From NCBI GenBank assembly GCA_009783885.1, contig WRCN01000011.1:1-61891 (forward strand): a stretch of 61,891 nucleotides of DNA. The letters are read 5' to 3'. Shown piece after piece: positions 18,374 to 27,444 of the stretch (positions are counted from its first letter, which is position 1; every line of letters starts with the position of its first letter). The position numbers and the translations under genes are program-made. The stretch comes from Bacteroidales bacterium. Lineage in GTDB: Bacteria; Bacteroidota; Bacteroidia; Bacteroidales; P3. The notes beneath the pieces were generated by a model, which worked only from the letters and a program-made list of their open reading frames with translations, was not told the DNA's origin and did not search any database.

Positions 18374-19345
18374 ATGACAAAAACTTCGGAAAACATTCAA
18401 AACATCGCAAAAAAAACTATTCGCAATGAAGCGCAAGCTATTGCCAATCTTGAGAATTTCATTGATTCCGGTTTTTCGGATGTGGTGAATTGCATTCTCA
18501 ACATGAAAGGTCGTTTGATTGTGAGCGGTATCGGTAAATCTGCGAATATTGGCACAAAACTCGTTTCCACATTAAATTCAACAGGAACACCTGCAGTGTT
18601 TATGCACGCTGCTGACGCTATTCACGGCGATTTGGGCATAATACAGGACGGTGATGTAGTGTTGTGTATTTCCAAAAGTGGAAACACCCCCGAAATCAAA
18701 GTTCTCGTGCCTCTCATCAAAAATTTCGGAAATACATTAATTGCCTTAGTCGGAAACACGACTTCGTATTTGGCGCAACACGCCGATTTTAAATTGAATT
18801 GTACGGTTATATGCGAAGCTTGTCCGAATAATCTTGCTCCCACTGCGAGCACCACTGCGCAATTGGTTATGGGCGACGCTTTAGCCGTTGCTTTACTTGA
18901 ATGTCGTGGATTTACAGCTAAAGATTTCGGAAAATATCATCCCGGCGGAGCACTCGGGAAACAACTTTACTTACGCATTTTAGACCTTTCGGCAACTAAT
19001 GGAAAGCCGTGCGTTTCGCCCGAAACCCCATTAAAAGAAGTCATTTTGGAAATGACCGGCAAACGTTTAGGTGTCACGGCAGTTGTTGAAAATAATAAAC
19101 TTGTTGGAGTTATCACCGACGGCGATTTGCGCCGACTCTTGCAAAAAAACCAACCACTCGAAACTGTTTTGGCTAAAGATTTCATGGGCGTTTCACCCAA
19201 AACTATTTTGGATTCAGAAATGGCCGTAAACGCCGTCGAGATTATGCGAAAACACGGCATTTCACAGCTTTTGGTTGTGAACGACGCCAACGAATATCAT
19301 GGTGTTATTCATTTTCACGACTTGTTGAGAGAGGGGATTGTTTAG
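18374..19345 (+). CDS. kdsD: Arabinose-5-phosphate isomerase, KpsF/GutQ family
   Basis: 323 residues, full length. It converts ribulose-5-phosphate to arabinose-5-phosphate, the first step to Kdo for lipopolysaccharide. The N-terminal SIS domain has [49 protein letters not shown] and [22 protein letters not shown], all characteristic. Two CBS domains follow ([20 protein letters not shown] and [15 protein letters not shown]). [13 protein letters not shown] joins SIS and CBS. Divergent from recQ. Confidence 0.93.
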   Translation: MTKTSENIQNIAKKTIRNEAQAIANLENFIDSGFSDVVNCILNMKGRLIVSGIGKSANIGTKLVSTLNSTGTPAVFMHAADAIHGDLGIIQDGDVVLCISKSGNTPEIKVLVPLIKNFGNTLIALVGNTTSYLAQHADFKLNCTVICEACPNNLAPTASTTAQLVMGDALAVALLECRGFTAKDFGKYHPGGALGKQLYLRILDLSATNGKPCVSPETPLKEVILEMTGKRLGVTAVVENNKLVGVITDGDLRRLLQKNQPLETVLAKDFMGVSPKTILDSEMAVNAVEIMRKHGISQLLVVNDANEYHGVIHFHDLLREGIV

Positions 19346-19459
19346 TAGACTCTTCAGCTAATTCTGTAGATCAAGATAGAGTCACTAAACACTCTTATTT
19401 TTTGCGTATAGAATTAGTTATAAAGACTATGGCTTGGTCGATTTTTTATATAACCATTT

Positions 19460-19493
19460 TTGCAAAGGTACGATTTTTTTTCGTACCTTTGCA
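19460..19493 (+). promoter_or_regulatory. Promoter of the A2M lipoprotein within a perfect 12-bp hairpin
   Basis: TTG (19460-19462), 21 nt, TACCTTTGCA (19484-19493). GCAAAGGTACGA (19462-19473) and TCGTACCTTTGC (19481-19492) are perfect inverted copies around seven T. The -7 box therefore occurs in mirror image on the minus strand. The upstream stretch 19346-19459 shows no other clear element. Confidence 0.75.
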
Positions 19494-19535
19494 GAAAAAT
19501 TCTCTATCACAATTTTGAACTTAAAAACATTCATC

Positions 19536-22500
19536 ATGAAACCACAACTTATCAAGTTGTTGGCAGTGTTCGCTATATTCATCGGACTGTCGGCGTGTAA
19601 ACAACAAACAACTACCGAAGTAGATCAAAGTTTTAGCCGTTATATTAGCGGTTTTACATCAGGGCAGATTTCTACAAAAGCGGTTATTCAAATTGAACTT
19701 ACGGAAGACCAACCGAACGTAGTACTTTTTGCGGAAGTCAAAGACAAATTGTTTACATTATCGCCTTCGGTGAAAGGTAAAGTGTTTTGGAGAAGCAAGC
19801 GTTTGATAGAATTCTCTCCGGACGAGCCTTTGAAAGAAGGTACACATTACAAAGTGAATTTCAATTTGGGAAAAGTGATCCCAAATTTGGACAAAAAATA
19901 TCACACATTTAGTTTTGATGTGTTTACCATAGAGCAAAATTTTTCGATAGAAGACGTTTTTTATCAACCGATTCACGATAATCAAAACCGTTGGAATTCC
20001 GCAACTGTCGAGGTTTCTGTTGCAGATGTCGTAACCGATAATGAAGCAAGAGCGTTTTTTAAAGCGGAATTGGATGGCAAATTATTGCCGGTGCGCTTGC
20101 TGAGTTCGGCAAATGGACTTAATTTCAGATTTCTTGTGGATAGTATCGAACGTGTTTCGAAAGATCAAATTTTGAAATTGACTTGCGACGGAAAGGCTAT
20201 TGGCAGTAAGAGAACATCGGAAAAAGAGATTGTAATTCACGCCATTGACAGGTTTGAAGTTATTCGCACACAAAGTTACACGCATCCCGAACGCTGTGTC
20301 AAAATTTTCTTCACAGATCCTTTGGGTAAGCAGAATTTGAAAGGTTTGATCGAATTAAATTTCGATGGCTACACCTTCAAAACGGATAAAAATGTGGTTA
20401 CTATTTTTCCCGAAGGCTCTTTTCCAGATGTTGTTTCCGGACGAATTGATAAAAATATCAAAAATTTTGCAGGAAAAACGTTGACCGAAGACTACACATT
20501 TAATTGGGAAAAAGCACCCGAAATTCCGGTTGTGCGTTTGTTGAAAAGCGGAACGATTTTGCCTGATTCCAGAAATTTATTGTTGTCGTTTAGTGCTGTT
20601 AATTTGCGGGCTGTGGAAATGCGGGTTATCCGAATTTTTGAGCACAATATTCTTTCGTTTTTGCAAGATAATTCGATGGATGGTTCTAGCAATTTGACTC
20701 GTTCGGGACGTTTAATTGCGAAAAAAATTCTTCGCTTGGATCAAGATAGAAATAAAAACCTTGCAAATTGGAACACTTATGCTGTCGATCTCTCAGCATT
20801 GATGGCAAAAGAACCGGGTGCGATTTATCGTTTTGAGTTGATTATTCGTCCTGAATTTTCGCTGTATCCATGTGGTGGCGAAACGCAAGATTTGTCGGAA
20901 AATTCGCTCACAACATTCGATGAAAACAATTTTATTTTAACCGATGAAGATATGGAAGATTGGAATAATCCGCATGGTTATTACAATCCGATTCGATACG
21001 ATTGGAACAACTACAACTGGCGAGAGCGTAACAATCCCTGTCATCCGATGTTTTATATGCAGAGCGAAAATGTTCTCGTAAGTACAAATTTATTTGCGTC
21101 CAACATCGGTATCATCGCGAAAAAAGGCGAAGGTTCGGAAATGTTGGTTACGGTGCAGGATATTCGAACCACTGAGCCTTTGAACGGAGCGAGAGTGCGA
21201 GTTTTGAATTTTCAACTTGCACTGATTGCAACGGGTACAACTGATAGAAACGGATTTTGTTTGCTTGATGTGAGAAGCAATGAAGCGTTTATTGTTGAGG
21301 TAACAAACGGCAATCAAAAAGGTTATTTGAAAGTGAATAATGGTAGTGAATTATCATTGAGCCGTTTTGATGTGAGCGGAAAAACCATTCAACGCGGATT
21401 GAAAGGTTTTATCTACGGAGAACGCGGAATTTGGAGACCCGGCGACGAAATTTTTCTGACGTTTATTTTGGAAGATCGTCAAAAAACTATTCCCGAAGGA
21501 CATCCTGTAACGATGGATATTTTTAATCCGCAAGGGCAGTTTTTCCGAAAAATTGTGCAAACCAGACCGGTTGGAAATTTTTACAGTTTTACGTTCAAAA
21601 CGGAAGAGCAATCTCCAACGGGCGTATGGCGTGCAGTGGTGAGTGTCGGCGGTGCGAGATTCGAAAAATATTTCCGTGTTGAAACCATAAAACCAAACCG
21701 TTTGAAAATAAATGTAGATTTCGGAACTGATCGAATTTTACAATCCAATTTGAAAATCAACCTTGACGCAAAATGGTTGCATGGTGCTGTAGCACGGGAT
21801 TTGAGAACAAAAATGTTTTTAAGATTGAGCCCGACCGTAACCAGATTTAAGGGTTATGAAGCCTTCAATTTTACCAATCCAACCTCCGAAATTTTTTCTT
21901 ACGAAGACCAAATTCATACGGGAAGATTAGATGAAAACGGTCGAAGTTCATTCACGGTTAATTTGCCGAAAGCCGAATCAGCAGCGGGTATGCTCACAGC
22001 AACGTTCACCACAACGGTTGAAGAAAGCGGTGGTGGTGAAAGTATGACCATTAACTCTTTGCCGTATTCGCCATTTCCCGCTTATGTCGGCTTGAACGTG
22101 CACCAACAAAGCGATTACGATATTTTTTCAACGGATACAACGCACCATTTTGATGTCGTTTTTTTAGATGCAAAAGGCAATCCGATTCAATCGGGCGAAT
22201 TGGTTTACAAAGCCTATCGTTTGCAGTGGAGTTGGTGGTGGAATGAAGATGAAAATCGGGGACGATTGTCCTCTGTAGTCAATGGCAATCACGTGAGACC
22301 CGTGATTGATCAAAAAGTTACCATTAGAAATGGGAAGGCACGCATTGCATTCCGAATGCCTGATGAAAATTGGGGACGTTATTTGATTTATATCAAAGAT
22401 CCGAAAGGCGGACATGCTACCGGAAAGCAGATTTTTGTGGATAATCCGTATTGGGGAGGTCGAAGTCGTCAGGATGATCCGCAAGGCTTGACGATGTTGA

Positions 22501-25094
22501 GTTTCACGACAGACAAACGTTCTTACACAGTTGGCGAAGATGTAAAAATCACGCTCGGCAAAGGCGGAAGAGGTCGTGCATTGGTATCTTTGGAAAACGG
22601 CTCGCGTTCCGTTAGACATTGGTGGGTAGAAACCAAAGACCAAGATCCAACATTAATTCAATTCAAAGTTACGGAAGATTTGGCACCGAATTTTTATGTT
22701 CATATCACGTTGTTACAACATCATGATCAAACAGTGAACGATTTGCCGATCCGCATGTACGGCGTTGTTCCAGTTACGGTTGTGAATCCACTAGGCGAAT
22801 TAAAACCGACCATCAGTATGCCCGATGTTTTACGAACGGAAAAAGAATTTACCATAACGGTTGGAGAAGCCAACAGACAAAACATGACCTACACGCTTGC
22901 TATTGTTGACGAGGGTTTGCTCGACATCAACAATTTCAAAACACCGAATCCTTACGCCGAATTTAACGCCAGAGAAGCGTTGGGTGTGAAAACTTACGAT
23001 CTCTACAATCTCGTTGTGGGCGCGTTTTCAGGAGAATTGAGACCACTGTTCAGTATTGGAGGTGGCGATGAAGTCAATCGCGATGCTGATAAAAACAGTC
23101 AGCGATTTAAGCCTGTTGTAAAATTTTTAGGCCCCTTCGAATTGCAAAAAGGTCGAACCAATCAACATAAACTTCAACTGCCGCCTTACATAGGTTCCGT
23201 GCGGGTTATGGTTGTTGCTGCGAACGAAAATCCCGCTTACGGTAGAGCCGAAAAAACCGTTCCGGTTCAAAATCCGTTGATGGTGCTGACAACTTTGCCA
23301 CGCGTTTTAGGGCCGAATGAAGAGGTATTAATGCCGGTGAATGTATTTGTGATGGATAAGGATATTCGCAATGTCAAGGTTGATGTAAATATTGGTGGTG
23401 GTTTGATTGAATTGCAGGAAAATCGCTCAAAAAATGTTTCCTTCAAAGGTGCCGGTGATGAGTTGGTGTATTTCAAACTGAAAACGAAAAAACAAACAGG
23501 TAGAGCCCAAATCACGGTAACGGCAACATCGGGGAAAGAAGTTTCTACCGAAACTATTGACATCGAAATTCGTAATCCAAATCCGCTGCTTACGGTTTTC
23601 GAATCTTTTGTTGTGAAGCCAGGAGAAAGTCAAGATATCGACTATAGTTTTGACGAAGACCAACCAAGCAATCAAGTCAAAATGGAGTACGCTCGCATTC
23701 CGTCTGTCAATCTGAGCAGCAGTTTGCAATATTTGCTTGCTTATCCGCACGGCTGTTCCGAACAAATCACGTCGCAGGCGTTTCCGCAATTGTTTTTACA
23801 TCATTTTGTTAATCTCAACAGCAAACAGAAACAAGACATTCAGGAAAATGTCAATGCTGTAATCAAAAGGCTTTACGCCATGCAGACTACCGAAGGCGGT
23901 ATCAGTTATTGGAGCGGTAGTTCGCAAGCCGATGAATGGGTAACGTCGTATGCCGGTCATTTCATGGCTTGTGCGAGAGATATGGGCTACAACATTTCTC
24001 AATCGTTTATTCACGAATGGAAAAAATATCAAAGAAGTCGTATCAACGCTTGGAACAGCGGCAACTTCCGCGATGATATACTTCAAACGTATCGTCTGTA
24101 TTCATTAGCCATGATGGGCGATCCCGATCTTGCTTCGATGAACAGACTCCGAGAACGCCCCAATTTATCGCTTCAAGCAAGATGGCAATTGGCTGCGACC
24201 TACGCCATTTCCGGAAAGAAAGATGTGGCACGGCAAATTGTGAATAATTTGAAAACACAAGTAGATGATTTTTCTCCGTTCAATTCCCATTTTGGTTCGC
24301 GCATTCGTGATGAAGCGATTATTTTGGAAACGTGTATTTTGTTGGATGATATGCCGCAGGCGTTAAACCTCGCACGTCGTATGTCCGACTTTCTAAACGG
24401 CAACAATTTCACCACACAGGCAACAGCGTGGGCATTGTTAGCAATGGCTCGATTTGTCGACAATTCGGGCAAAGGCGACATGTCATTCACAACGTCTTAT
24501 CAAGGAAAAACCAATAAAATCGAAACCAAAAATCCAATTCACATGGAGGATTTAACACCGGTGAGAAAATCGGGCAAAGTGCGTGTAACTAACAATGGAA
24601 CCGGTAATCTGTATGTCGGACGAACGATGATCAGCACACCTTTGGAAGACCGATCGCCTGCTGTTAACAACGGATTACGAATACAAGTAGACTACGAAGA
24701 TGTCAACCGTCAACCGTTGAATGTAACTCAACTTCGACAAGGCACGGATTTCATCGCAACCATCAGAATCACGAATACCAGCGGTTCTACGACCTACACG
24801 AATTTGGCATTGACACATATTATTCCATCAGGTTGGGAAATTTTCAATACACGTTTAGGCAACGAAGCAGGATCAGGGAGAGAATTTCCAGATGGCATTA
24901 CCTATCAAGACATTCGTGACGATCGTGTGTTGAGTTATTTTGACCTTTCTCCGGGACGAAGTATAACCGTTAGCGTTCGTTTGCAGGCTGCATATTTGGG
25001 ACGATTTTTTATGCCTGCAATTGCTTGTCAAGCGATGTATGATAATACGGTTTATGCTCGAACTACGGGGGCTTGGGTGGAAGTGGTGAGATGA
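19536..25094 (+). CDS. Alpha-2-macroglobulin family lipoprotein with thioester (YfhM-like)
   Basis: I choose ATG 19536 (MKPQLIKLLAVFAIFIGLSAC, lipobox LSAC), giving 1852 residues; the open frame reaches 19434 but this passes through the promoter. An N-terminal MG1-like region is followed by an MG2 domain (GFIYGERGIWRPGDEIFLTF). A2M-domain text (ALVSLENG, YTLAIVDEGLLDINNF) follows. The thioester motif GCSEQ sits in YLLAYPHGCSEQITSQAFP with Cys near residue 1407, then the helical thioester domain. This is the class of E. coli YfhM, an inner-membrane or envelope lipoprotein thought to trap invading proteases and to cooperate with PBP1C in repair of damaged peptidoglycan. pbpC does lie downstream here, but two nuclease genes intervene. 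Confidence 0.9.
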   Translation: MKPQLIKLLAVFAIFIGLSACKQQTTTEVDQSFSRYISGFTSGQISTKAVIQIELTEDQPNVVLFAEVKDKLFTLSPSVKGKVFWRSKRLIEFSPDEPLKEGTHYKVNFNLGKVIPNLDKKYHTFSFDVFTIEQNFSIEDVFYQPIHDNQNRWNSATVEVSVADVVTDNEARAFFKAELDGKLLPVRLLSSANGLNFRFLVDSIERVSKDQILKLTCDGKAIGSKRTSEKEIVIHAIDRFEVIRTQSYTHPERCVKIFFTDPLGKQNLKGLIELNFDGYTFKTDKNVVTIFPEGSFPDVVSGRIDKNIKNFAGKTLTEDYTFNWEKAPEIPVVRLLKSGTILPDSRNLLLSFSAVNLRAVEMRVIRIFEHNILSFLQDNSMDGSSNLTRSGRLIAKKILRLDQDRNKNLANWNTYAVDLSALMAKEPGAIYRFELIIRPEFSLYPCGGETQDLSENSLTTFDENNFILTDEDMEDWNNPHGYYNPIRYDWNNYNWRERNNPCHPMFYMQSENVLVSTNLFASNIGIIAKKGEGSEMLVTVQDIRTTEPLNGARVRVLNFQLALIATGTTDRNGFCLLDVRSNEAFIVEVTNGNQKGYLKVNNGSELSLSRFDVSGKTIQRGLKGFIYGERGIWRPGDEIFLTFILEDRQKTIPEGHPVTMDIFNPQGQFFRKIVQTRPVGNFYSFTFKTEEQSPTGVWRAVVSVGGARFEKYFRVETIKPNRLKINVDFGTDRILQSNLKINLDAKWLHGAVARDLRTKMFLRLSPTVTRFKGYEAFNFTNPTSEIFSYEDQIHTGRLDENGRSSFTVNLPKAESAAGMLTATFTTTVEESGGGESMTINSLPYSPFPAYVGLNVHQQSDYDIFSTDTTHHFDVVFLDAKGNPIQSGELVYKAYRLQWSWWWNEDENRGRLSSVVNGNHVRPVIDQKVTIRNGKARIAFRMPDENWGRYLIYIKDPKGGHATGKQIFVDNPYWGGRSRQDDPQGLTMLSFTTDKRSYTVGEDVKITLGKGGRGRALVSLENGSRSVRHWWVETKDQDPTLIQFKVTEDLAPNFYVHITLLQHHDQTVNDLPIRMYGVVPVTVVNPLGELKPTISMPDVLRTEKEFTITVGEANRQNMTYTLAIVDEGLLDINNFKTPNPYAEFNAREALGVKTYDLYNLVVGAFSGELRPLFSIGGGDEVNRDADKNSQRFKPVVKFLGPFELQKGRTNQHKLQLPPYIGSVRVMVVAANENPAYGRAEKTVPVQNPLMVLTTLPRVLGPNEEVLMPVNVFVMDKDIRNVKVDVNIGGGLIELQENRSKNVSFKGAGDELVYFKLKTKKQTGRAQITVTATSGKEVSTETIDIEIRNPNPLLTVFESFVVKPGESQDIDYSFDEDQPSNQVKMEYARIPSVNLSSSLQYLLAYPHGCSEQITSQAFPQLFLHHFVNLNSKQKQDIQENVNAVIKRLYAMQTTEGGISYWSGSSQADEWVTSYAGHFMACARDMGYNISQSFIHEWKKYQRSRINAWNSGNFRDDILQTYRLYSLAMMGDPDLASMNRLRERPNLSLQARWQLAATYAISGKKDVARQIVNNLKTQVDDFSPFNSHFGSRIRDEAIILETCILLDDMPQALNLARRMSDFLNGNNFTTQATAWALLAMARFVDNSGKGDMSFTTSYQGKTNKIETKNPIHMEDLTPVRKSGKVRVTNNGTGNLYVGRTMISTPLEDRSPAVNNGLRIQVDYEDVNRQPLNVTQLRQGTDFIATIRITNTSGSTTYTNLALTHIIPSGWEIFNTRLGNEAGSGREFPDGITYQDIRDDRVLSYFDLSPGRSITVSVRLQAAYLGRFFMPAIACQAMYDNTVYARTTGAWVEVVR

Positions 25095-25124
25095 TGTTCA
25101 ATTCAAAGGTGAAAAATATTTATT

Positions 25125-26261
25125 ATGAATGAAAAAGAGTACATAAAAGAAATTTCAGACATAATTGCAAGTAAATTAAACTCTGTTGATTTCGAACAGA
25201 AAGTATGGTTGAATGTACTTGATAGTATTGATTGTTTTATAATTCAAAATAAAGACCAAGAAAAAGTAATTAAAACGTTTTTAGATATGAGTGAAAAAAA
25301 AATAGAACCACACGAAGGGTTTCAAAAATTTCAAGAAAGATACGGTATAATTCCAGCAAGTGATAAAAACACACATCTTATCAAAAGCCGTATGTTACAA
25401 GGAATTTATCGCAATCAAAAAAACGGACGTGTTCCTTGCAATACCGTTTTTGAAGACGATAGACTTATCAATTTTATGGGAAATGAGCGACTAATGAAAG
25501 ATGTCGATAAAGAATTAAAAGAGATACTAGAAAGAGGACGATTAACCGAAGAAGAAAGACTTTTTACAAATTTGTTGTCTTCTCAACCATTGGCATTTAA
25601 TATCTTTTTGCCTCTCAAATGGCACAATTTTAGTGTTGGAACTGCTGTTTTCAAAGAGTTATTTCCTTTTTTGAACATCAAACATTTGGTTGATATAAAA
25701 ATGGAATATGTTCGCGGTGATGAAAAAGGAAAAAACGGTAGAACAACAATAGATAGGTCTTGCTTTGATGTATTTGTGGAATATGAAAATAACAACAATG
25801 AAATAGGTGGAATTGGCATTGAAGTGAAATATACAGAGCCTTTTTCGCAGTCTGATTATTGGAATAGAACAGACTATAAAAAAACTCGATATATAGAAGC
25901 CATAGAGGAATATTCCAAACAATTCAGAAAAGAGTGTGAAGAAGAATATTTACGCCCAAAATACAATCAACTTTTTAGAAATCAATTAATCGTAGAATTA
26001 GTAAAAAAGAAAACAGCAATAAAAAATTGTATTTTGACAATTGTACATTCTGAAAAAGATGAAAAATGTATTGATATTGTTGCAAAATTTCAGAAATTGA
26101 TAAAATTAAAAGATTCTTGCGTTTCTGTTTCAATTGAGCAAATAGTTCAGTCAGCAAAAGACTTTTCGGATTGTCCCGAAACAAAATCATTATACGAAAA
26201 AATATATGATCGCTATTGTAATTATAGAAAAGTTGAAAGATTTTTGGAAAGAATAAAATAG
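25125..26261 (+). CDS. Putative PD-(D/E)XK nuclease, resembling PGN_0703-type proteins
   Basis: 378 residues, no signal peptide. The N-terminal half is helical and charged. A nuclease-like core has CFDVFVEYE with Asp about 215, then GIGIEVKYTEPF with Glu about 233 and Lys about 235, a D...ExK arrangement. YNQLFRNQLIVELV follows, as I recall from the PGN_0703 group of restriction-endonuclease-like proteins; that family name is from memory and is the least certain part. Composition is clearly more AT-rich than the A2M and pbpC genes beside it, which suggests acquisition. It starts 30 nt after the A2M stop and may be read through from it. No methyltransferase lies nearby, so a classical restriction system is not shown. 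Confidence 0.55.
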   Translation: MNEKEYIKEISDIIASKLNSVDFEQKVWLNVLDSIDCFIIQNKDQEKVIKTFLDMSEKKIEPHEGFQKFQERYGIIPASDKNTHLIKSRMLQGIYRNQKNGRVPCNTVFEDDRLINFMGNERLMKDVDKELKEILERGRLTEEERLFTNLLSSQPLAFNIFLPLKWHNFSVGTAVFKELFPFLNIKHLVDIKMEYVRGDEKGKNGRTTIDRSCFDVFVEYENNNNEIGGIGIEVKYTEPFSQSDYWNRTDYKKTRYIEAIEEYSKQFRKECEEEYLRPKYNQLFRNQLIVELVKKKTAIKNCILTIVHSEKDEKCIDIVAKFQKLIKLKDSCVSVSIEQIVQSAKDFSDCPETKSLYEKIYDRYCNYRKVERFLERIK

Positions 26262-26265
26262 CAAG

Positions 26266-26346
26266 AGGTGTCTTCGACTTCGCTCGGAATGACGACAAAT
26301 TTTAACACTTTTTAAGAAATTCCGAGCATTTTTAACACTTTTTAAG
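26266..26346. repeat. Family A fragment with flanking direct and inverted repeats
   Basis: GTGTCTTCGACTTCGCTCGG is a family A half. GCTCGGAAT (26282-26290) pairs with ATTCCGAGC (26319-26327). TTTTAACACTTTTTAAG occurs twice, at 26300-26316 and 26330-26346. This fills the 130-nt spacer before the YhcG-type gene. Confidence 0.75.
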
Positions 26347-26369
26347 TTTTTTATTTGAATTTTTTCTCG

Positions 26370-26379
26370 TAATTTTGCA
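26370..26379 (+). promoter_or_regulatory. -7 element before the YhcG-type nuclease gene
   Basis: TAATTTTGCA, 12 nt before the ATG. It is close to the TAnnTTTGCA consensus, but no well-spaced -33 TTG was found. Confidence 0.5.
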
Positions 26380-26391
26380 GAAAAAAAAACG

Positions 26392-27444
26392 ATGATACAG
26401 AGTTCAACACAAAAAGAACTTCAATCCGATTTGTTTGCTGATGTCAAAACGCTGATAGAACAAAGCAAACAGCAAGTTTCCGTTGTCATAAATTCAACGA
26501 TGACCATGCTCTATTGGCAAATTGGAAAACGCATTGTTGCCGAACTGCAAGGCAAAGACCGTTCTGAAATTTACGGCAGGGAAGTAGTCGCTAATTTATG
26601 TAAAAACTTATCAAACGAATATGGTAATAGTTTTACCGAAAAAAATATCCGTAAAATGATACAGTTTTTCAATGCTTTTCCTGAAGAAAAGATTGTCGCA
26701 TCACTGATGCGACAATTAAGTTGGTCTCACATTTTAATGGTGATACCCATTGAAGATCAGTTGAAAAGAGAATTTTATATCGAAATGTGTTCACACGAAA
26801 GATGGAGTATTCGAACCTTTAGGAGTCGTATCAATTCAATGCTTTACGAACGAACCGCCATCAGCAAAAAGCCCGAAGAAACCATAAAACACGATTTGGA
26901 ACTGCTGAAAAACGAAGAAAAAATAACCCCTGATTTGGTGTTTAGAGATCCTTATTTCCTTGACTTTCTCGGATTGCGAGATAAATATTCCGAAAAAGAC
27001 TTGGAAACCTCCGTCATTGTAGAATTGCAAAACTTTATTACAGAATTGGGTAGTGATTTTGCGTTTTTGGCTCGCCAAAAGAGAATAAGCGTAGATAATG
27101 AGGATTATTATTTGGATTTGTTGTTTTTCCACAGAAAATTGAAATCTTTGGTTGCCATTGAACTTAAACTCGGAAAATTTGAAGCTGCCTACAAAGGACA
27201 AATGGAATTGTATTTGAGATGGCTCGAAAAATACGAACAACAAGATGGCGAAAATTCGCCCATAGGGCTAATCCTTTGTGCAGGTAAAAGCAAAGAACAT
27301 ATCGAACTTTTGCAGTTGGAAAATAGCAATATCAAAGTCGCTGATTATCTCACGCAACTGCCCGACAAAAAACTGCTCGAACAAAAATTAAGAACTGCCA
27401 TTGAAATTGCAAAGCAAAGATTAGAGGCGAACAATGAAAAATAA
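26392..27444 (+). CDS. YhcG/DUF1016-family PD-(D/E)XK nuclease
   Basis: 350 residues. N-terminal DUF1016_N: LYWQIGKRIVAELQGKDRSEIYGREVVANLCKNLSNEYG.SFTEKNIRKM, then LMRQLSWSHILMVIPIED..KREFYIEMC..ERWSIRTFRSRI. The C-terminal nuclease domain has YYLDLLFFHRKLKSLVAIELKLGKF, with Asp 242 and E257-L-K259 as the catalytic set, then AAYKGQMELYLRWLEKY. This family occurs with mobile or defence genes and some members cut DNA or are tied to DNA repair; the function of this one is not known. Its stop overlaps the pbpC start by 11 nt, so pbpC translation is probably coupled to it. It has its own -7 element. Confidence 0.88.
   Translation: MIQSSTQKELQSDLFADVKTLIEQSKQQVSVVINSTMTMLYWQIGKRIVAELQGKDRSEIYGREVVANLCKNLSNEYGNSFTEKNIRKMIQFFNAFPEEKIVASLMRQLSWSHILMVIPIEDQLKREFYIEMCSHERWSIRTFRSRINSMLYERTAISKKPEETIKHDLELLKNEEKITPDLVFRDPYFLDFLGLRDKYSEKDLETSVIVELQNFITELGSDFAFLARQKRISVDNEDYYLDLLFFHRKLKSLVAIELKLGKFEAAYKGQMELYLRWLEKYEQQDGENSPIGLILCAGKSKEHIELLQLENSNIKVADYLTQLPDKKLLEQKLRTAIEIAKQRLEANNEK

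Noticed and set aside
18299..18436. N-terminal extension of recQ up to 18436.
   Set aside because: It overlaps the kdsD start and promoter; the extra residues do not look like RecQ, and ATG 18298 gives the normal start.
25125..27444. Complete restriction-modification or toxin-antitoxin system.
   Set aside because: No methyltransferase, specificity subunit or small antitoxin partner is present; only two nuclease-like proteins are supported.
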